Positions 49,401-57,809 of a stretch of DNA of 64,000 bases are shown here, in pieces. Both the position numbers and the translations under genes were made by a program. Positions within the stretch are counted from its first letter, which is position 1, and each line of letters starts with the position of its first letter. The DNA comes from Pantoea dispersa. Lineage in GTDB: Bacteria; Pseudomonadota; Gammaproteobacteria; Enterobacterales; Enterobacteriaceae. The DNA is taken from contig NZ_SCKT01000008.1 in NCBI RefSeq assembly GCF_014155765.1, positions 52,550 through 116,549 on the forward strand, given 5' to 3'. The notes below the pieces were generated by a model, which worked only from the letters and a program-made list of their open reading frames with translations, had not been told where the DNA came from and did no database searches.

Positions 49401-50206
49401 TTCTCCGCGCCGCCGACATTTTTGCGGTAGTAATCCACCACGGCGCTGTCCTGCGGATGGCGCTGCTGCCAGGTCTGGTACAGCGCGGCGTCCGACGCCT
49501 GCGGCGCCAGCCACAGCAGCGCCTGACGCAGCGAGCGATCGGCCTCTTTATTACCGTCCGCCATGCTGGCCAGCACATCAATACCCTGGCGGCGCGTCGC
49601 TTCCTGATAGGTCAGCGCTTTGCCCAGCGCCAGCTGAGCGCCGGTATCCTGCGGATGATCAGCGGCAAACTGCCGCAGCGCCTCCACCGCCTGGGGCAGC
49701 AGCGTGCGGTCGCCGGCCATGGTCAGATAATATTCTGCCGCCACGCTCGGTGGCGGCTCGTTGCCGCTGAAGGTGTTGCGCCAGGTTTGCAGCGCGGCGG
49801 CGATGTTACCGCTGCGCGCCTGCTGACGCGCCAGCGACAGCTGCGCCTGCGGTATGCTCTGCAGCTGCCGGGCGTTGTCCAGCTCCGTCAGATGCGGATC
49901 GTTGGGCGATACCGCACTCAGGCGGGCGCGCCACTGTGCCGCATCAGCCGCGCTGCCGCTTTGCTGTGAATAGAGCGCCAGCAGATACAGCGCCTGGGTA
50001 TTGTTCGGCTCCACCATCAGGATTTTTTGCAGCGAGGCTTTCGCCAGATCGTCATGCGCTTTCTGATGCCAGTAGGCCGCCTGGTCGAACAGTGCCTGTA
50101 ACGCCGGATTGGTGCTCTCCGCCGCCAGCAGCGGCTGTGAGAAGGCCAGCGCGCCGCCCAGCAGGAACGCCTGACGAATACCGGCACTTATCAGCTGTTT
50201 TTTCAT
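46403..50206 (-). CDS. bcsC: Cellulose export outer-membrane protein BcsC, BcsD-type operon
   Basis: A 1267-residue BcsC with signal peptide (cleavage near LLA-AE), a TPR solenoid to about residue 830, a linker, and a C-terminal beta-barrel ending TANLYFRYLFGDN with terminal Phe-rich strand. It is 139 residues longer than the first BcsC and its barrel is clearly different (ends FRYLFGDN rather than PPQPLEPYADFK), so the two are not recent duplicates. AGGA lies 9 nt before the ATG, 11 bp after bcsB. Confidence 0.94.
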   Translation of the reverse strand: MKKQLISAGIRQAFLLGGALAFSQPLLAAESTNPALQALFDQAAYWHQKAHDDLAKASLQKILMVEPNNTQALYLLALYSQQSGSAADAAQWRARLSAVSPNDPHLTELDNARQLQSIPQAQLSLARQQARSGNIAAALQTWRNTFSGNEPPPSVAAEYYLTMAGDRTLLPQAVEALRQFAADHPQDTGAQLALGKALTYQEATRRQGIDVLASMADGNKEADRSLRQALLWLAPQASDAALYQTWQQRHPQDSAVVDYYRKNVGGAEKGAGFSALNSGDVSGAQNNFEKVLQANPQDADALAGMGYVAQRAGRYAEAADYLTRAAQLGGDQSQQRQQQAADARFYAQLANAQQALKNGDSAQALALSEPLTQAEGEKGISAKLFRADVLRRSNQLQQAEQTYRAILQSDADNRSAKEGLFYVLRQQNRSAEANTLLASLPDSVRQSVAPRGNSSDPLRAQAKRELAAGNRSAAIATLNSAIQRYPSDGWLRLDLARIYRAQGDSLLAANVMQPTLRSGASTSELYAGALNASESGAWQQASQLLARIPNGSKNSEMRELAQRVNFNLQMATADRYLAQGSDAAAANTLRALAATPPANPVDAGNLAQKLAKAGDLTTAVTVVRGNMQRGVQGNAGDYAAQVAVLNQAGLTTEAQSFLSSPELQARSTPTQLAGIRNGYLINEVDRLREQKQYAAAYDKLVGALQHDPQNRDLMFAMARLYQSGKMNKEAGVVYDYLLTQDTPTQDARTGAIDVALAQNDIDKANTLTRGLRNEQTPDRLLLLARVAEANGEHSQAMSYLRSARGQLIGLQGAQSGSVPTVGGLALADNPFINRSTSPVSGSPSSYGTVMPWQTAPATSSSAQDVTLASTTPEVRQSQTLRQIDEMMDNLQEKTGTWVQGQMQVRGRDGESGLSKLTEAKAPLTFSTVPFGESRFDFTMTPVSLTAGSAAGDAWRRFGSNALVQGNVVASGAAKIDDTPSSSTDSQKATGVELNMALKGDSYKIDLGSTPLGQDLSTLVGGVQWSPKLTDFLTLILTGERRAMTDSLLSYVGVEDKTSGKRWGRVTKNGGNAMLSFDNGDAGFYVGGGAYSYLGENVASNNSVQATAGAYVRPYHYDDRELKVGMSLSWMDFSKNLSYFSYGQGGYFSPQNYAAVSFPVDFSRKFDDLKVNVGGSVGYQSYSQDKSAYFPNDPSLQSQLQSLADQGFVKSAYYSGESKNGIGYNLHAGADYKINKDVTIGGQLGYDTFGDYNESTANLYFRYLFGDN

Positions 50207-50217
50207 TATTTTTATCC

Positions 50218-52737
50218 TTACTTCCGGCCGGAGTGGCTATCGTCTTGCGGGTGGAGACGGCGCCACGCGTGGCGCTTCAGCATCACCCAGGCCGCACTGC
50301 CGATCAGCGCCGACAGCAGCAGCGCCGCCAGCGCCATCAGTACCGAGTGCTGGTTGGCATACCACACCACCATCATGTACCACGGCATTTCACCGCTCGG
50401 GAACTGCGGCCCGACGCGGAAGCTGCGGATGCCGTTCTCATCGGTGATGATGGCGGTATCACCGCGGATGCCGGCGTTGATGCGCGCCGAATTCAAATCA
50501 TCGTGCAAACGCAGCAGCTGCTGATCGCTGGTGGCGACCGTCATCACCACCAGACGATCGGCGCTCCACGGTGAGCGATAGCTGACAAAGCCGCGCCACG
50601 CTTCATTTGAGGAGAAGTAGCGATCGGCATCCAGCTGCTGGCGAGACCAGTCACCGGTCAGCCAGCCGCGCAGCTTATCGACGGCGGTCGGCTCTTTGAC
50701 GCCCAGCGTGTTGCCGCTGGTCTGGTAAGCGGTGCCGGCCAGCATCTGCTGCGTGAAGGCGCTGTGCTGCATGGTGCTCACCGCCAGTACATCGCTGTGC
50801 TGCAGGCGCGTCAGATTGGTGCCACCGTTCGGCAGACCAAACAACACCTGGTTCTGCACCAGCGGCACGCCGGTAGCGTTACCGGCGCGCGCGGCCATGT
50901 CCAGTAACGTGGCGATCTCGGCATCACCCGGCGCCTCCGGCAGCAGCAGCGTGGTCTGCGAAAAATCCGCCAGCCGCGAGAACGGGAACGAAGCACCGAC
51001 GAAGTACGACAGGTTCGGCAGCATGGTGAAGTGGCGCGTGTGGCTCAGATCGATCCACGAATCCTCTTCGATACGGCTCTTGATGTTGTTGTTGAGCAGC
51101 ACGCCGCACGGCGCATCCGCCTTTGGCTTGATGTTGAAGTAGAGCGCCAGCTGGTTGTCGCCGTAAATCAGGTATGGCTCCAGCTTAAGCGTGTACTGCT
51201 CCTGGCGTGCATCCCCGCCCAGCCGGTGCCAGGCGCTCTCCAGCAGCCCGACTTTGTTCACCGTCAGGTTGCGCAGGAAAGTGCCGTTCAGCGTGACGTT
51301 GAGGAACGAATTGTTTTCATCGATCCAGCTTTCGGACGGGAAACGGTAGTGCAGATTGACCGGAATCGCGTCGCCGTCCCACAGGAACAGATCCGGCGCC
51401 GCGCGGAAGTTAACCCGCAGCGCATCGTGCCAGATACCGGTGGTGGTCAGGCTCTGATCTTTACGCAGCAGCTCGCTGAGGCGCACCGGGCGGCTGGTGT
51501 TGATCCAGCGCGGTGCGTCGTACGGTTTGCGCGTGCCAAGCGGCTGCTGCGGTACGTTCAGGCTGCTGGCATCGGTGGCCAGCGGCTGCGTGGTCAGGCG
51601 GTTGGCCGCCTGGCGCAGCTGGGCATCATCTGCACCGACCACCAGCAGCAGTTTGTACACCGGATTGTTGGGGTTATCGATCACCTGCAGCAGCGGACCA
51701 CGGGCTGCGGGCAGCGTCACGCTGCCGATTTTGTCACCCGGATGGCCGATCAGGATACCGTTGTGCTCGGGCAGATCGCCGCGCACCACCGGGAAACGGA
51801 TGCCACGGTAATCCGACTGAATGCCGAGCCAGGAAGCCACCAGCGCGGCGGCGCTGACGCTATCCGGCGAAACGTTAGCGGCAAAACCAAAGGTCACGCT
51901 GGCGGGCGTCATGCGCTGCACATCAATAAACGGACGCGGGAAGTTGCGCAGGCTGGTGCCGATGTTGAGCTGCTGGCCTTCAAGGCTGAGCGTGGTTTTC
52001 GGCAGAATGGTGACCTGATACTGCTGCGCGCTCTCTTTTTCGCACAGCAGCTTGTCGGCATCGTTAATTTTAAAGCTGAGGTTATTACTGGAAACCACCA
52101 TCGCCGCCGGAATATCCAGCTGATAGTCGCTGACATCGCTGTCGCTGGCACCCAGCGGCAGGGTGCCGAGCGGCTGGCCGTTGAGCATCAGCTGCAGCGA
52201 CGTGTTGCGCGCCGCCAGCGCGGCAGAGACGCGCAGCGACAGGTTGAGCCGCGCATTAGTGATCACCTCATCGCCCGGCAGGGTAAACAGAATACCGGAC
52301 TGCAGCTGGCCGCCGGTCAGGGTGATGCCGCGCGGCTGCCCCATCTGCGCCACCGAAATGGTGCTGCTCACCGGCTGGTTTAACAGCGCGCCAGCGGGAT
52401 CAGCGGCAGCCGGTGCCTCCGCAGCCACCGACGGTATGACGATGTCAGGCGCAGCCGATGCTGCTGGCGTTGCTGCCTCTGCCGGCGGTGCTGACTCTGC
52501 CGACTGTGCGGGTGCTGTATTTTCCTGCAGCGGCGCTGCATCGCCCGGCGTGTACGGCGCGTCGCCCGCCGCCTGCTTCAGCTGCGGATCGGCACTGCCA
52601 TCCAGCCCCTGCGGCGGCGGTACGTCAGAGAGCGCGGCGCTGTCCTGGGTTACCGCCGGCGTCTCTGCCCAGGCAGGGGCGAGCAGCAGCGTGGTGGTCA
52701 GCGCGCTGGCCAGCAGCGTGTACGTCAATGTTTTCAT
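50218..52737 (-). CDS. bcsB: Cellulose synthase periplasmic subunit BcsB, BcsD-type operon
   Basis: An 839-residue BcsB with signal peptide (cleavage near AWA-ET), a low-complexity Ala/Pro/Glu linker to about residue 125, the two carbohydrate-binding/flavodoxin repeats, and a C-terminal membrane helix near 800-825. The linker accounts for most of its extra length over the first BcsB (767). It overlaps bcsA by ATGA, so the catalytic pair is translationally coupled. Confidence 0.94.
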   Translation of the reverse strand: MKTLTYTLLASALTTTLLLAPAWAETPAVTQDSAALSDVPPPQGLDGSADPQLKQAAGDAPYTPGDAAPLQENTAPAQSAESAPPAEAATPAASAAPDIVIPSVAAEAPAAADPAGALLNQPVSSTISVAQMGQPRGITLTGGQLQSGILFTLPGDEVITNARLNLSLRVSAALAARNTSLQLMLNGQPLGTLPLGASDSDVSDYQLDIPAAMVVSSNNLSFKINDADKLLCEKESAQQYQVTILPKTTLSLEGQQLNIGTSLRNFPRPFIDVQRMTPASVTFGFAANVSPDSVSAAALVASWLGIQSDYRGIRFPVVRGDLPEHNGILIGHPGDKIGSVTLPAARGPLLQVIDNPNNPVYKLLLVVGADDAQLRQAANRLTTQPLATDASSLNVPQQPLGTRKPYDAPRWINTSRPVRLSELLRKDQSLTTTGIWHDALRVNFRAAPDLFLWDGDAIPVNLHYRFPSESWIDENNSFLNVTLNGTFLRNLTVNKVGLLESAWHRLGGDARQEQYTLKLEPYLIYGDNQLALYFNIKPKADAPCGVLLNNNIKSRIEEDSWIDLSHTRHFTMLPNLSYFVGASFPFSRLADFSQTTLLLPEAPGDAEIATLLDMAARAGNATGVPLVQNQVLFGLPNGGTNLTRLQHSDVLAVSTMQHSAFTQQMLAGTAYQTSGNTLGVKEPTAVDKLRGWLTGDWSRQQLDADRYFSSNEAWRGFVSYRSPWSADRLVVMTVATSDQQLLRLHDDLNSARINAGIRGDTAIITDENGIRSFRVGPQFPSGEMPWYMMVVWYANQHSVLMALAALLLSALIGSAAWVMLKRHAWRRLHPQDDSHSGRK

Positions 52738-54839
52738 GCTGCGCTGTCCTCTTTGGCCGTTGCCTGGCCATCACGCTTGCGCGCCTCACGGCGATCTTTC
52801 CAGCTCAGCCAGAACAGCTCAAAGACGGTACGGATGATGGTGCCGAGCGACAACAGCGGATTGTCCTGCTTATATTCCGGCTGGATCCACGCATCGGCCC
52901 GCGCCAGCACCACGCGCACCAGTTCACGGCGGCGCGCCAGCGGCATCGCGCCAAAGCGCAGGCGAATGGTCTCCTCATCACCGGAGATCTTGCTCACCGG
53001 AATGGTGATGGCACCCGATTTCAGCAACAGATCGATCTCTTCGATTTCATCGTGCTCATGCCGGTTGTCCGGCGCATCCAGCTGCGCGCCGCCCATCGAC
53101 AGATCGCTGGTTTGCGTGCGCGAAGAGATGCCGCTGGCGTAGTGAATCACCGCCGGGATCTGCACCTCGATACGAATGGTTTTACGCACCTGTTTGGTTT
53201 CACGCGCCACGGCAATCGCCGCCATCAGAATAATCAGGCTGAACACCGCCCAGCCGACGTTGAGCGCAATCACATACGGGTCCACCCCGAAGTAATCATG
53301 CGCCACGGCACGCACCACGCCGGCCACGATGCCAATCGACAGCAGCGCGGCAACGATGACGTGAGGCCGCACGATGTGGAAGTCAAAGAAGCCCTGGTCC
53401 AGCAGGCCGCCTTTATCCGTCACGTTGAATTTGCCGTGCTTTGGCGACAGCAGGGTCAGCAGCGTCGGAATCACCAGGTGGAAGCACATCACGGTTTCGT
53501 AGATTTCACCCCAGAAGGTGTAGCGGAATTTGCCATTCATGCGCGAGTTAACGTACAGCGACATCACCAGATGCGGCAGTACGTAAGCGAAGATGAGTGA
53601 CGCCGACGAGTGGATAATATTCAGGTTAAATAGCAGGTAAGCCAGCGGCGCGGTGAGGAACGCCACGCGCGGCAGGCCAAACTGGAAGTGCAGCATAGCG
53701 TTGAGGTAGCACAGACGCTGCTGCCACTTGAGCCCACGGCCCAGCAGCGGATTGTCGACGCGGAAAATCTGCGTCATGCCGCGCGCCCAGCGGGTACGCT
53801 GAATCACGTGCAGCCCCAGACGTTCGGTCGCCAGTCCTGCCGCCAGCGGAATTGCCAGGAACGCCGAGCCCCAGCCGAGACGCTGCATTTTCAGCGCGGT
53901 ATGCGCGTCCTCGGTGACGGTTTCCACCGCGAAGCCGCCAATCTGTTCCAGCGCGCTGCGGCGGATCACCGCACAGGAGCCGCAGAAGAACGTGGCGTTC
54001 CAGTTGTCGTTGCCCTGCTGCACCGGGCCGTAAAACAACGAGCCCTCATTCGGGATGCTGCGCGCAGCGCGCAGGTTACGTTCGAACGGATCCGGCGAGT
54101 AAAAGTAGTGCGGCGTCTGCAGCAGCGCCAGCTTCGGATCTTTCAGGAACGGACCGACGGTGGCCTGCAGGAACGTGCGCGTCGCCACGTGGTCGCAGTC
54201 AAACACGCAAATCAGCTCACCTTTGGTGATTTTCATGGCGTGATTGAGGTTGCCGGCTTTGGCGTGGCGGTTATCGTCGCGCGTGATATAGCCGACGCCA
54301 ACGTCGGCGGCAAATACCGCGAACTCGCTGCGTTTGCCATCATCCAGCAGGTAAACTTTGATCTTATCGCGCGGGTAGTCGATACACTGCGCCGCCAGCA
54401 CGGTATCCCGCACCACGTCGAGGCTTTCGTTATAGGTCGGCACGTAGACATCGACCGTCGGCCACAAGCGGGTATCATCCGGCAGCGGTTCGATGGTGCG
54501 TTTTAATGGCCAGCTGGTTTGCAGGAAGCCGAGAATTAAGATCAGCCAGACGTACAGCTCGGCCAGATATAAGCCGATACCGAGAATCGCTTCAATCTCG
54601 GAATTAAACTGCAGCGTTTCCGTGGTGCGCCACCAGATATATCGGGTCGACATCAGCGCGGAAAGAAAAACCATCACAATGGTTATTTTACGGCTTTTAC
54701 TGAAGCCCAGTAAAAACATCATGCCAATACTGATCAAACCAAAAATATACTGTTTCTGGCTGTCCATAGGCGTGATGACGATTACCGCAGCGACCGGTGC
54801 AAGCACCAGCAGCAGCAGGTAAAACCCGAGTTTACTCAT
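52734..54839 (-). CDS. bcsA: Cellulose synthase catalytic subunit BcsA, BcsD-type operon
   Basis: A 701-residue GT2 cellulose synthase, complete. About eight membrane helices; DDGKRSEF, FDCDH, TEDAHT and QRTRW supply the UDP-binding Asp residues, DxD, catalytic TED and the Q(Q/R)xRW motif. The PilZ motifs are present near 580-606 (ETKQVRKTIR; DLSMGGAQLD), so c-di-GMP control is expected. Compared with the first BcsA it lacks about 150 N-terminal residues, the part that docks BcsR/BcsQ in E. coli; no bcsR occurs in this operon. AGGGTG precedes the ATG. With the first bcsA interrupted, this may be the only working cellulose synthase of the window. Confidence 0.96.
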   Translation of the reverse strand: MSKLGFYLLLLVLAPVAAVIVITPMDSQKQYIFGLISIGMMFLLGFSKSRKITIVMVFLSALMSTRYIWWRTTETLQFNSEIEAILGIGLYLAELYVWLILILGFLQTSWPLKRTIEPLPDDTRLWPTVDVYVPTYNESLDVVRDTVLAAQCIDYPRDKIKVYLLDDGKRSEFAVFAADVGVGYITRDDNRHAKAGNLNHAMKITKGELICVFDCDHVATRTFLQATVGPFLKDPKLALLQTPHYFYSPDPFERNLRAARSIPNEGSLFYGPVQQGNDNWNATFFCGSCAVIRRSALEQIGGFAVETVTEDAHTALKMQRLGWGSAFLAIPLAAGLATERLGLHVIQRTRWARGMTQIFRVDNPLLGRGLKWQQRLCYLNAMLHFQFGLPRVAFLTAPLAYLLFNLNIIHSSASLIFAYVLPHLVMSLYVNSRMNGKFRYTFWGEIYETVMCFHLVIPTLLTLLSPKHGKFNVTDKGGLLDQGFFDFHIVRPHVIVAALLSIGIVAGVVRAVAHDYFGVDPYVIALNVGWAVFSLIILMAAIAVARETKQVRKTIRIEVQIPAVIHYASGISSRTQTSDLSMGGAQLDAPDNRHEHDEIEEIDLLLKSGAITIPVSKISGDEETIRLRFGAMPLARRRELVRVVLARADAWIQPEYKQDNPLLSLGTIIRTVFELFWLSWKDRREARKRDGQATAKEDSAA

Positions 54840-54900
54840 GATTCACCCTGAAAAAGCTGTGTTGTTATTATTTGAACCAGGCCGCTGGCGGCCGGGCTTG

Positions 54901-55701
54901 TTAATAATGACTGCGGATCGGTGCCTGAACTTCGCCGTTGCCTACGTTGATATTCAGGATATTCGCCACCCGTTTTGCCACCAGTTCAATATCAAACGCC
55001 GCTGCCGAAGCCGGGCTGAAATCATAGATTGACTGCTGCGAGGCATTGGCCTCAGCCACGCTTTCATCGCGGTGCACCACGCCGAGTAAATTATCGCCCA
55101 GCCGCTGCTGCATAAATGCGGTCACTTCACGGCTGATATTCCGGCGATTATCACTTTGGTTGAGCACGAAATAATGACCGTGCTGATTATTTAATGGCTG
55201 GCCAATCATGCGATGGTTTTCAATTTGCGGCAGCAGCGCCACCGAGGCGGTATCCGCCAGCATCACCACTAAATGCATATCGGCCAGCGTCTGCATGGCT
55301 TTCAGCGCCGGACCGGGTCCCGGCGGAAAATCCGCAATAATCACCAGACCCGGATAATTCAGAACGGTATCCAGGCCGCGTTTTAAGAAATGGGCATCGT
55401 GCGCCAGGTTGTGTTCGAAGCGCTCACGCTGCGCTTCAGTCACTTCACCGTAAGGCATGACAAAGATGTTGCTGCCGGTGGTAAGGATTGACTGACTCCA
55501 GTCAGCGTGCTCTTCCGAGCGCGCCACAAAGCCGCGGCTGTCGTGCAGCGGTACGCCAAAATGCAGGCGCAGCGCATTTTGTACGTCAAAATCGATCGCC
55601 AGCACTTTGCTGCCGGCACGCGCCAGACTCCAGGCCAGGTTGGCCGCCATGGTGGTTTTTCCTACTCCCCCTTTTGGCGAGCACACACAAACTAATGGCA
55701 T
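54901..55701 (-). CDS. bcsQ: ParA/MinD-like ATPase BcsQ, BcsD-type operon
   Basis: A 266-residue ParA-family ATPase that begins MPLVCVCSPKGGVGKTTMAANLAW, a canonical deviant Walker A with both signature and P-loop lysines, unlike the BcsQ of the first operon. IIADFPPGPGP near 122 corresponds to Walker B and VVHRDESVAEA near 208 is shared with the BcsQ family. It overlaps bcsO by 10 bp and precedes bcsA by 61 bp; that gap contains a small GGCCGC/GCGGCC hairpin. Probable role: positioning or assembly of the synthase at the cell pole or membrane. Confidence 0.92.
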   Translation of the reverse strand: MPLVCVCSPKGGVGKTTMAANLAWSLARAGSKVLAIDFDVQNALRLHFGVPLHDSRGFVARSEEHADWSQSILTTGSNIFVMPYGEVTEAQRERFEHNLAHDAHFLKRGLDTVLNYPGLVIIADFPPGPGPALKAMQTLADMHLVVMLADTASVALLPQIENHRMIGQPLNNQHGHYFVLNQSDNRRNISREVTAFMQQRLGDNLLGVVHRDESVAEANASQQSIYDFSPASAAAFDIELVAKRVANILNINVGNGEVQAPIRSHY

Positions 55702-56324
55702 AGCGCGATCTTCTCCAGTAACGGTTTGAGCAGTGTTTCTTTAGATAAATGAACCGGTTCCGCCGCACGCGAGCGGAACAGTGCGCCAAAGCGCGAGGGC
55801 GTAGCAGGCTCCAGCTGCGCCACGGCGGGCGTAGTGGCCGGTGCTGCGGCAGCAGGGACAACCGCCTGTTCAGCAACCGGCGCGCTGATCGGCGGCGGTG
55901 GGAACAGTGAAGTGGCCGCCTGACGCGCTACGTGCGTGGCTGCCGGTGCCAGTGACGACACTGACGCGGCAGTGGGCGCGCTGCTTGCTGGCGGGAATAA
56001 CGCGCTGCGCGGTGTTTCTGTGTCGGGTGCCGGCGCGCTGGCGGCGAGGCTCTGCAGCAGCGATGCCTTTTCACTGCGGGCGACGGGCGCCGGATTGAGA
56101 GCCTGCGGCGGCGCGACAAACTCATCGCCGCGAATCGGCTGCGGCTGCGGCAGATCGACGCGCTGGCCGCTACCCAGCTCCGGCTCATCATCCGTCGCCA
56201 GCTGACGGATGATCGCCCACTGGCTGTGATCGGCTTCCAGCGATTGCCCGGACATATCCTTAAAAGCAATGTCCAGCGTTTGCGTTTTTTCCTGGAAACG
56301 CTGCAGATCGTCGTAGTTCTTCAT
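55692..56324 (-). CDS. bcsO: Cellulose biosynthesis protein BcsO
   Basis: A 210-residue protein with a short conserved N-terminal part (MKNYDDLQRFQEKTQTLDIAF, then WAIIRQLATDDEP), a central low-complexity region rich in Ala/Pro/Ser (about residues 65-170), and a C-terminal block SRFGALFRSR...LLKPLLEKIA. This layout and its place before bcsQ match BcsO of BcsD-type enterobacterial operons. No catalytic motif or membrane helix is seen, and its function is not established; a scaffold linking BcsQ and the synthase is plausible. Confidence 0.8.
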   Translation of the reverse strand: MKNYDDLQRFQEKTQTLDIAFKDMSGQSLEADHSQWAIIRQLATDDEPELGSGQRVDLPQPQPIRGDEFVAPPQALNPAPVARSEKASLLQSLAASAPAPDTETPRSALFPPASSAPTAASVSSLAPAATHVARQAATSLFPPPPISAPVAEQAVVPAAAAPATTPAVAQLEPATPSRFGALFRSRAAEPVHLSKETLLKPLLEKIALCH

Positions 56325-56758
56325 GATCAGAGCCTGTTAAAGCGGAGGGGTAATTTCCGCGAATATAACACACACGTTAAGACACGGTGAGAGAATTCTG
56401 ATTATTAAAACCGCAGATTCGACAAAAGAGTTTTATCTGAAAGATTGAAAATATGCAGATGCAAAAAGCATGCACTGATTAATTGAGCAGGATTAATAAA
56501 AATCGATTAACGGAAATAGCAGCCAGAAGATAATTAAACTAATGCACTGATAATAAACAACATATCATTGAAATGTGCAGTTATCTCTGGCCGTGACGGC
56601 GCTCACACAATGCGGCACGGATTCAGAATTTGCCTTAACCTTTTCGCTATGGTTCAGGACCAGCGATTTAAAGATTCAGTCGCGTAATACATTTCTGCCA
56701 TCGCAGGCGATTAAGACACGTCAGGTTAATTTTACTCATGTATCAGGCCACCAATAAC
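56325..56758. other. A/T-rich upstream region of the BcsD-type operon
   Basis: About 430 bp with no convincing gene; a 60-codon plus-strand frame at 56575-56757 has no recognisable features. Base composition is much richer in A/T (for example 56440-56580) than the flanking genes, as in enterobacterial promoters silenced by H-NS. On the minus strand TATATT near 56377 could be the -10 box for bcsO; no good -35 matches it. Confidence 0.5.
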
Positions 56759-56780
56759 AAAGGCTCCCGCAGGAGCCTTT
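56759..56780 (-). terminator. dpp operon terminator
   Basis: A 9-bp stem AAAGGCTCC/GGAGCCTTT with a 4-nt loop, followed on the minus strand by GTTATT, lies 19 nt past the dppF stop. The stem has A/T ends on both sides, so it may also work from the other strand. Confidence 0.85.
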
Positions 56781-56798
56781 CGCACTGACTGGCCGTAA

Positions 56799-57809
56799 TT
56801 ACGGCGTCGCCACCGGCTGATTCTCATCCTGGTCGACGGCGAAGCAGGCGATTTGCTGCTCACCATACTGCTTCAGTTTCGGCTGCAGCTGCACGCAGGT
56901 ACCGAAACGGCGGCGGCAGCGTGCGTTAAACGCACAGCCCGGCGGCGGATTCAGCGGGCTCGGCAGCTCACCGGTCAGTTTGATGCGCTCGCGGCGTTCG
57001 TCCGGATTGAGGCGTGGCGTGGCCGACAGCAGCGCCTGAGTATACGGATGGCGCGGGTTGCTGAAGATCGCCTCTTTGCTGCCCTTTTCCACACAGCGTC
57101 CGAGGTACATCACCATGACTTCGTCGGCGATGTGCTCCACCACCGACAGGTCATGCGAGATGAACACATAGGACAGGCCGAGATCCTGCTGTAAATCCAT
57201 CATCAGGTTGAGCACCTGAGCTCGCACCGATACGTCGAGCGCCGAGACCGGCTCATCGGCAATCAGCACGTCCGGATCGAGCATCAGGCCGCGCGCGATA
57301 GCGATACGCTGGCGCTGACCGCCGGAGAACATATGCGGATAGCGATCGTAGTGCTCGGTTTTCAGGCCCACTTTGGCCATCATCTCCAGCGTTTTTTCCC
57401 GCCGTTCCGCTTTGCTCAGCACGGTGTTGATCACCAGCGGCTCTTCCAGAATCTGGCTGATTTTCTTACGCGGATTGAGCGAACCGTACGGGTTCTGGAA
57501 CACAATCTGGATTTTCTGCCGGCGCAGCTTTTGCGCCTGCGGATCGTGTTTCAGCAGATCCTGCCCGTGCCAGTACAACTCGCCGGCGGTCGGCGTTTCA
57601 ATCATTGTCAGCAGGCGTCCGAGCGTGGATTTACCGCAGCCGGATTCGCCCACCACCGCCAGCGTTTTGCCACGCTCGAGGTTAAAGGAGACGCCGTCCA
57701 GCGCCTTCACCAGGCGCTCCTGGCCGAACAGACTCTTTTTCACCGGATAGTGTTTTTTCAGGTTAATCGCCTGCAGCAGGTAATCCTGCTTCGTGTTATC
57801 AAGACTCAT
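56799..57809 (-). CDS. dppF: Dipeptide ABC transporter ATPase DppF
   Basis: One of the two ATPases that power dipeptide (and heme/ALA) import through DppBC. The 336-residue protein has Walker A GESGCGKS, the Q-loop [12 protein letters not shown], the signature FSGGQRQR, Walker [13 protein letters not shown], and the C-terminal oligopeptide-transporter extension with cysteines ([10 protein letters not shown]). The start at 57809 ([10 protein letters not shown]) fits the family and lies in the dppD 3' end (11-bp overlap). Confidence 0.96.
   Translation of the reverse strand: MSLDNTKQDYLLQAINLKKHYPVKKSLFGQERLVKALDGVSFNLERGKTLAVVGESGCGKSTLGRLLTMIETPTAGELYWHGQDLLKHDPQAQKLRRQKIQIVFQNPYGSLNPRKKISQILEEPLVINTVLSKAERREKTLEMMAKVGLKTEHYDRYPHMFSGGQRQRIAIARGLMLDPDVLIADEPVSALDVSVRAQVLNLMMDLQQDLGLSYVFISHDLSVVEHIADEVMVMYLGRCVEKGSKEAIFSNPRHPYTQALLSATPRLNPDERRERIKLTGELPSPLNPPPGCAFNARCRRRFGTCVQLQPKLKQYGEQQIACFAVDQDENQPVATP

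Noticed and set aside
56575-56757. A 60-codon plus-strand small gene
   Set aside because: No ribosome binding site and no recognisable sequence; it runs into the dpp terminator region.
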